From positions 1 through 46,418 of IMG/VR virus record IMGVR_UViG_3300040809_000068: a stretch of DNA of 46,418 nt; one strand, given 5' to 3'. The position numbers and the translations under genes are program-made. This stretch comes from a virus. The notes under the pieces were generated by a model that was given only the letters and a program-made list of their open reading frames with translations, was not told the origin of the DNA and ran no database searches. Positions 29,395-37,800 of this stretch are shown piece by piece (within the stretch, counting starts at the first letter, position 1; every line of letters begins with the position of its first letter).

Positions 29395-31809
29395 ATGATA
29401 AATCCGGCACAATTCCAATCAGTTCTAGGTAAGGTTAACGATAACCAGTTGATGGAGATGCTGAAGCGTCCCGATAAAATCCCTACACAGTTTGTTGTTG
29501 CCGAGATTAACCGCCGTCAGGCAATGCGTCAGGGCGCAAAAGCACAGCAAGTGGCTATGGCAAACAGAACTCCTGTCATGCCTCAGGCTTCTCAGCAAAT
29601 GCCACCAATGGGACGGCCTCTACCCCAGAAGCAACAAGCCCCTCAACCGCAAGGGATGTATGATGGTGGCCTACCTCTCCCCAAACCAACGCTTGGCGAG
29701 AGAAACAAGAACCCACTAAATATTCGTCCCAACTCTGACTTCTTTGGCTATGCGGGGCAGAACGATGGGTATGCTGTTTTTGACAGTGACCTTGCTGGCT
29801 TACGCGCTGGCGCGGTACTAGCAGACTCATACGCCAACATGGGTATAGATAATGTAAATGACTTTATTGACCGCTATGCACCAGTTGGGGACAACTCATC
29901 CGCCTCTAACGCCAACTACAAGCGACATGTTGCTGACGCATTGGATGTTGGTCTAGCGGATAAGATTGACTTTACAGACCCAGATGTGAAGAAGCGTCTC
30001 ATGAGGGCGCAGATTACATTTGAAAATGGGCGCAACAATTACTCTGACGACATGATTGACGAGGCCATTACTCTTGCAAAGGATAAAGAAAACAATCCTT
30101 TTGGCGTAACAGCGCGGAGAGTTAGCACAGTTAATCCTAACTCTCAGACATCTTCCCGCCCTAAAATCTTTGATACGATTGACCAGTTAGCACAGTCCGG
30201 GGACCGGGCAAGTCTACAAGCATTAGCCACTGACCCGTCAGTGATTGACACTTATGGCAAGGATGCAGTCCTTTACGCTAGAAACGCGCTTGGCAGGATG
30301 ACTGCAAACAAACAGCCTCGCAGTGTCATGGGAGACCTTGATGTTCAGCAAGGCATCGCGGCTGGCAAACGCATCAGCGATATGGAAGACCGATACGGCT
30401 ACAATGTAGATGACTTGGGAAATGCACCGACATTCAAGCGCGAGACAAACCCAGCTAAGTTGGCAAACCAAGACCAGCTATCCCGTGTTACACGAACTAC
30501 CAACGCAACAAGGCCGGACAATGGTCTCTATAGCCTGAACAACCCTGCGTATATGCAACGCTTGCAGGATGATGCAAAGCGATATGACGACAGATACGGC
30601 GATAGTAATGACGATTTGCTCGGTAACACCACAAAGGAAAAAACCCTCTTCGACAGAGCGATGGATAACATAGAGAAAGCCAAATCCCGCCCCGGACCGG
30701 GTGCGGACCCACTGAACCTTGCTGGAAAAGGTGGCAAGGGAACTGGTATAACAAAAGACACATTTCCGTCTAACCCATATATTAGCATGGGTGCAGATAT
30801 TCCAGCAAAGGATGAAAACAAAACTGGATACAACTCAGAAAATGATTATGGCTTGGGTTACTACGGTGATATTGGTGATACCAAGCCAATCAATCCAATT
30901 ATAGGTGCTGGAAACAGGAAGGCAGAACAGTTTGGTGAACGCGCCACTTATGAGGCTACCCTCAAGGCCACAGGCAACAACAATGCCGCTGACGCATTGA
31001 GTAGTGCGGTTGGTGATGCCGCTAATGACAAGAGTGGTTTGGGTGACATGAACCTCAAGCAGATTGGCGACCTCGGCTTCTTCAAGACAGAGATTGGAAA
31101 TCTTCGTGATGACCAAAAGAAACTACTGGATGCCTACAACGATGGCACAGCCGAACTAATTACCAAGCGTAAGGAACTTATGGATATGATGGATACGCAA
31201 CGCCGTACCCCTCAGAACATGATGTTCCAAGCATTGATTGACTTTGGTCTGGAATTGGCGGCAAGCCCAGAAGCTAACTTCATGAGGGCTGTGGCCAAGG
31301 CTGGGCAGAAAGGCATCTCTTCTTTCCGCAACCTCGGCAAGCAAGACCAAGAACAACTCTTCCAGAAATACAAGATGGCTTATGACATCGCGGCCACAGA
31401 GTTTGAACACAAGATGAAGGGTCAGAAGATGGCTTTGGATATGAATGTCCAACTGCTGAATGTTGCTGACACACTGTCTCAGGTAGGGCTTCGCTCTTCT
31501 CAAGCGGCATACTATGACCGCAGTGATGGCAAGGGTAGCAAAGGCACATTGAAGCCATCTACATCCACATACAACGCCGTACTGGGTATGTTTAAGGACA
31601 GACTTGCCGACCCAACATCTCGTCTAGACCTTGCTGTTGAACTTGGCCTTATCAAGCAAGATGAGGCAGAGAATATGCAGGACTACCCGTCTACAGCGTT
31701 GATGCCAATCCTCTCTCAACTCGCACTACAACAGGCAACCATAGCCGGGGGTCTAACTGGTTCTAACACAGAAGAGCCAGCGTCCATCGGCGATATTCTG
31801 AATCAGTAG
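29395..31809 (+). CDS. Virion-associated peptidoglycan hydrolase / ejection protein
   Basis: An 804-residue protein. After a Gln/Met/Pro-rich N-terminus, residues 100-225 hold a lysozyme-like domain: R103-NKNPLNIR, GYAVFDSDLAGLRAGAVLAD, DFIDRYAPVGDNSSASNANY and VKKRLMRAQITFENG. The 'rn.NPgNir...F....G.rA......Y......ti...i..yaP..dN....Y' series is that of cell-wall-degrading domains in phage ejection proteins. The C-terminal half is helical with ALIDFGLELAASPEANFMRA and KYKMAYDIAATEFEHKMKGQ. It would locally open the murein during DNA entry, as T7 gp16 and P22-type proteins do. It is distinct from the endolysin at 41095. Confidence 0.8.
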   Translation: MINPAQFQSVLGKVNDNQLMEMLKRPDKIPTQFVVAEINRRQAMRQGAKAQQVAMANRTPVMPQASQQMPPMGRPLPQKQQAPQPQGMYDGGLPLPKPTLGERNKNPLNIRPNSDFFGYAGQNDGYAVFDSDLAGLRAGAVLADSYANMGIDNVNDFIDRYAPVGDNSSASNANYKRHVADALDVGLADKIDFTDPDVKKRLMRAQITFENGRNNYSDDMIDEAITLAKDKENNPFGVTARRVSTVNPNSQTSSRPKIFDTIDQLAQSGDRASLQALATDPSVIDTYGKDAVLYARNALGRMTANKQPRSVMGDLDVQQGIAAGKRISDMEDRYGYNVDDLGNAPTFKRETNPAKLANQDQLSRVTRTTNATRPDNGLYSLNNPAYMQRLQDDAKRYDDRYGDSNDDLLGNTTKEKTLFDRAMDNIEKAKSRPGPGADPLNLAGKGGKGTGITKDTFPSNPYISMGADIPAKDENKTGYNSENDYGLGYYGDIGDTKPINPIIGAGNRKAEQFGERATYEATLKATGNNNAADALSSAVGDAANDKSGLGDMNLKQIGDLGFFKTEIGNLRDDQKKLLDAYNDGTAELITKRKELMDMMDTQRRTPQNMMFQALIDFGLELAASPEANFMRAVAKAGQKGISSFRNLGKQDQEQLFQKYKMAYDIAATEFEHKMKGQKMALDMNVQLLNVADTLSQVGLRSSQAAYYDRSDGKGSKGTLKPSTSTYNAVLGMFKDRLADPTSRLDLAVELGLIKQDEAENMQDYPSTALMPILSQLALQQATIAGGLTGSNTEEPASIGDILNQ

Positions 31810-31816
31810 GTATATA

Positions 31817-34800
31817 ATGGCTACAGTAAGAATGCCTGATGGTCGTCTCTATGACACCACTGGCTACTCACAAGAAGATATTGACAAGGCGCGAGGCATT
31901 ATCCTTGAGAGAATGACTGGTCAATATGGGATTGAGGAAGAACAAGGTTTCTTTGGCCGCACTGGCGACCTACTCGAACTCGGTGGCCGTGAATTATTAA
32001 GTTCAGGCTCAGAGGGTATAGCCACCCTCTCCGATATGGCGTTTGGAGATAGCACTGATTCATTTGAACAGGGTCTGCAATCCTTTGCCCAAGGTCAACG
32101 GGACGCCGCGTCAGAAATAGAGGGTATCAAGCCAATCCAAGAGGCAGAAGGCATCGGTGATGTCCTTACCTCTGCTGGCTCTTACCTTGTTCAGTCTATA
32201 CCTGAGATGGCAACAGTGTTTGCAGGAGCCGCCGCCGGACAGTTGCTTATACCAATTCCAATCGTTGGTGCCTTGGTTGGCGGTACACTTGCTGGCATTA
32301 TCCCTTTCCTTGGCCGCAACACTCAAGAGTTCAAAGAGGTTAATGGTCGCGCCCCAACCGCTGAAGAAGGTGTCGCGCTTTTAGGAACCGCCACTGTTCA
32401 GTCCGGCCTCAACACCCTTATCACACGACTTGTCCCGTTCAAGGGTAGCACACGCATCACCCCTAATATGATTAAGAAGGGTCTCGCTGGTACTGGTCTA
32501 GAGGGGTCTACCGAACTTTCACAAGACCTCTTGCAAGTTCTCGCCGCCAACAACTTTGACACCAGCGTCCTACAAGACCCAGATGTTCAGTACCGCCTGA
32601 CAGAATCCTTCCTTGCTGGTGCGGCAACTGGTGGCGGTATCGGTGTAACAACAGCACCATTCACAACCGAAACTCCCCCCTCTCCTATTGACCCAGAACT
32701 CGCCACAGCCGCGCAAGATTTTGTCACTGGTCGTCCCCGTCAAATAGAAGGCCGTGAAGCCGTACCTCAGATAGGCTTTGACGGTGGCGTAGAAACACCA
32801 GAAACGACTGTTGGTGAGGTGACATCCCGTGATGGTACACGCCGTCCTGCAATACTGACGGGCAATCAACAGTCTGCGCTTGAGTCTCGCCCAGAGACAG
32901 AGAACCCTCAATACGATGCCATGCGTTCAACGCTTGATGAGGCAATGAAACGGGCGCAAGCAGAAGGCAGAGACCCAAGAGAAGTATTCAACGACCCAGA
33001 GGTGGCTAAACAATTAGAAGACGCTGTTACTGGTGCGTCTACCACACCTATCAACATCGGACCATCAGCCGCCTCTCGCGCACAGCAAGAGACATCGCAA
33101 CTCACAGGCGAACAGATACTTGAGTTTGCCCGTAATAACAGGTCAGACCAAGTTATTGCCGACACTCTCAAGGCTGGCATCCCACTTAAGAGAAAAATTG
33201 AACTTCTGACCAGACGGTTTGCCGAACTAAATATCTCTCCCTCTACTGCACAAGAGGCTGGAGAAACTGGCTCTCCGATACTGCGTCCAACAGCGGAGAT
33301 GGCACAAGACCCAGAGGGTTTTGCTGACCGTGGAGTAGAGGCTGGAACCGTAGAGGCAACAGACATCGCTGGTCAGCCCCGTATGGAGTATGACGGCGAG
33401 ATGGGGCCACAACCTCTTGATGATGAGGGCGTGCAGAGGACTGTATCCCGTGAGGCCGTAGAGCCTGACGACAATGAGGGTCTACTGCGAACCCTACGCG
33501 CTATGGGGACAGAGGAGTCACAGCGCACAGCGGAAGATGGCAGTGTAGACCAAGCGGCAACAGACCAAAACCTGAACCGCTACAGCGGTGCGGTTAATTA
33601 CCTCAACGCGAGACTGAAGGAACTTTCTAACCGTGGTACACAGGGTAAGAAAGTTGCCGATAGTATACGCGGTCAGGTAATGAATGACCAGTCAATGGGT
33701 GCTAACGAGATTGTCGGTGCCTTCATGGCCGCTGACGCCATTGTTGACACACTTGGCGGTGCTGGTGTTGACGGCGGCGTTGACATCAACTTCCTCAAAT
33801 CCCTGCAAAACAAAAAGGGACACGCACTAAACGGCCTCAAGAGTTACAAGCCCACCACTGACGGCAAACTTCAGGCCGTCATCGACCTTGCGTTCTACAA
33901 CGACAGCCCAACACGAGTGGCACAGACTGCACAGCATGAGGCTTTCCATGTCCTTCAGGACTTCTACGAACAGCACAGCCCATCTGACGCAAAACTTCTT
34001 TCCAGTGTCTACAAATTAAAAGACGGTAAAGTTAACTACAAAGCACTGCCATCGTCTGTACGCAAACTGTGGAAAAAGTATGCACCACAGGAACACAAGA
34101 TGGCACTTGATGGAACCCTTCCTGTAATGGAAAGCCCATCTGAATTTCAGGCTATGACCTACGAGTTTTACCAACGCGCTAGACAGGCCGGAGATGAGAA
34201 CCCGCTGTCTGGTGCGTTTGGAAAATACTTTGACTTTGTCTCCCGCTTCCTACCCCGCCTCGCAAACTCACTTAGAGGCATGGGCTTCCAGACGGCAGAA
34301 GATGTATTCACTCGTGCGGCCAAAGGAAAGACTGCGCGTAAGATATCTGGCCGGGAAGTTACACCCCGTTCAGAAACTATTGCCAGTGAGGAGTCACGAG
34401 TTGTTCCAGTGCGGCGGGACAACGCGGGTATGCAAGGAAGGTTTGGAGTTGCTAACCCAGCAGAGGGTGGTAACTATGTGCAACTTGACGAGAACTTCAA
34501 CGCTGTTGCTGACATTACTGGCCAGACATTCACTGGCGCGACAATCATCATTGATGAAAAGGGTCGTCCTGACATGCAAGTCAGCGATGTTGAGACAGCC
34601 CTCACACCATCCACAAACACGACAGGTCAAGTTGGCCGTGTAGTCAACTTAGTTAACCCAAGTAAGTCCACAAAGAAACGGGCAAAGTGGGAGTGGCTTG
34701 ACAGAGACAACGAGACAGACCCAATTCACACGATTGTTTCTGTTACATCCACAAACAATCTATCCAGTGAGAATGGTGGCGCAACAAAGATTAAGAACCC

Positions 34801-37800
34801 AAGTGGAGACCATCTCTATGCGTTGGCTGTCAACATGGATGGTCCTGCTAAACTTGCAACATTCCCTGACTCCCCATCGGAGCCACGCCTTCGCCCTGTA
34901 ATGTATGCGGAACAGATGGTTAAAGGCCCTGTTATTGGCCGCATCAGAATGAAGGGACGCGATGGTGGTAAAGAACACCCAGTCTACGAATACATCAACT
35001 TGCGTAAGGAAGACCAAGTTGACAAGGCCGCATCGTCTGTTGGCTCGGAAGAAAGCCTACGCGCTATATTCGATAACTACCAGCAAGTTCTCGATAGTAC
35101 GGATATACAACCTAGTGGGTTTACTAAAATCTACTCCTACCAAGAATTTAAGTACGAAGCAGTATCACCCCCAGTATATGATTTCTATAGACTCAATGAT
35201 GCACAGTCGGTAGCGGACGCTGTAGTAGACATATTCCAGAACAAGCCTGACTCGTCAGAGGCTAAACTTTTAAGAAGTTACATGCCAGCAGACTTCTTTA
35301 AGTTTCTTAAAGAGGGTGAGATTGGTCAGGCAAAAGATGAGGTAATGTTCTTCAATGACATCATTAGTTTTGGTGATGCAGAAGCCAATATCGCAACAAT
35401 GCATGTCATTCGTTCTGCAAACTTGGCTTACGATGCGGCTAACAACGCACTCAGAAAGGTTGACACAAGGGGGTATCTACCGTCATCGGACAACATCCCG
35501 TTCATCCTCATGGTTAAGACCACTGACGGCGACATCTCCTTTGAAAAATTTGAACATCAACACTACGACCTTAACAACGGTATGCCGTACATGGCAGACG
35601 CCATCAAAGCCGCCAAGCCAATACTGAAAAAGATTACGCCGGACAGCCCAAAGCGTTTTAGTAGAGACCTCACTGTTATAATGGATAACCAGCAGTTCTA
35701 TATTGAGGACTTGCCTGATTCAGTCAGAGGGCTTGACCAATATAAAGACAAGGCTGGAGACTCAGTCAACTTTATGAATGTGGACTTCAAAGTGGATGAC
35801 CGCTTTGATGCTATGACTGGTGATGTTCCCATTACCCCACAGGCACTGTTTGAAATGTTTGGCAGAGTTGTGGCATCTGTCCGCAAGGGGCTGGACTACG
35901 CAAGAGATAACGGCATACGCGTTGACGGTGTAAAGTTTGCTGGCAACAGTGAACAGAAGCAACGCATTTATAATAAGTTGGCTAACTCTGAACGCTTCAA
36001 GCAGGAGTTCCCTGAACTTGGCGATGCTGTAAAATACTACGACTCATCCTTTGTTGTTAAGAAGCCGGAGAAAACTGAACCTGTCCAAATGGATATGTTT
36101 AACGAGGCGTCCATTCGTCTTGACCGAGTTCAAGACCTGAATGATGTCGCACCCATGAACAGAAACAACAACGCCATTGCTGACCAGTTCGGCTTTGATG
36201 AGGGTATGCGTAAGCGTTCCTCAATGGATGTTCTTTATAATCCAAACTTTGACCCACAACTTCCTGATGCAGACAATGCTAAAGGTAAGGATGGGAAGAA
36301 GCGCACCGCCGGACGAAATGTATCTGAGGCTGGGCGCATGTTGCACAACAGAAGTCTCAGTGTTCTAGAAGAACCCCTGAACTATACCAACAGAACACCA
36401 GAGAGTGACGAAAAACTGTCCCGCATTCTTGCGGCAGAGACAGTGGCGGCACGACAAAACAACCCAGAGAACAATGCAACCAACTGGTACACGGCAAATA
36501 TTCAAGCGGCCATTGATTCTGTCGCTGAGATGTACCCAGAGGTAGCCACCGACAGAGAACACCGTTCCGCATTTTCTCTTGCACTTGCTATAACATCACA
36601 AGGTATTGTTGTGTCCCGTAACTCACGCCTTGGTCTGGCGGCTTATGAGTTCTGGAGAGACAACGGACGCTTCCCAGTATTTGGTGAGGGCAAGTCATCT
36701 CCTGCGATTGAGAAAAACTTTATTAACGCAAACATATTGCTTGATGTGTTCAAGGAAAAAAACGAGTCATTCTATCAGTTCCTAGACACCCAGTTTACAG
36801 TTGGCGAATTGAAGCAAGCACTTCAAGACATCGGGATTAAAGTCGGTAAGGGTGGAGTTACTCTTAGCGGTGAACAAGTTAACACAAATGTTTATGGCTC
36901 ATTTATGTTTGGCCCAAAAATTGGGCAGGGCTTTTACCAAAACCTCATGGGTAACTATGACCCAATCACCATTGACCTTTGGTTCATGCGTACATGGGGA
37001 CGCTTGACTGGCACACTTGTTGGAAACAAGAAGGCTTTTGAAAACAACCTTCAGGAGATGCGCGTTGAGATGCGTAATGAAGGTGTGCAGTTTGATGAAG
37101 ATTTGTTTGGCACGGATGAACAATACACATTCGATTTGATTACAGAACAAAACGAAATCGGCGAGGCTTACTACGATAGCCAGCGTGACGCTGGTGTACC
37201 TAAGGCAGAAATCAAAAAGACACAGTTGATGCGGTCTGCCGCCAACGCCCTTACCAATGGGGTAAAGCCTAAAGACACACCATCTGGTGGTCAACAGCGT
37301 TCTTTCATACGAGATATTGTGAGTCGTGCAAGGGAGATACTTGCAGAGAACGGCCTCAATCTTACATCAGCAGACATGCAAGCAATCCTCTGGTATCCAG
37401 AGAAAGACCTGTATGCAAAACTTACAAACGGTGGTTTGGAAGAAAGGCTTAACGAGTCATACGAAGATGCATTTAAGGAGATTATGAATGGCAAAACAGG
37501 GTTACGCTCCGTGGACGGAACAGCCCGACCAGACTCTGTCCGAGCAACTATCGACAAAGCAGATGCAGAGTCTAGCGGAAAGGCTGGTCGAACTATACAA
37601 GGCGAAGAAGAGTCAGTCCGATTCGGAGCAGGAGACTACAGAACAACCGATGGCATGAGGGCTATCATGGCAGACCCGAATGCGCGGTCTGTCAGTGCCA
37701 AGGTTTACAACTTCATTCGCAAGTTCACCACAAAGGAAGGGCGTGCGGCATCAAGAGAAAAGTTCGTTAACGAGTTTATCCACGGACTTGCACCAATCGC

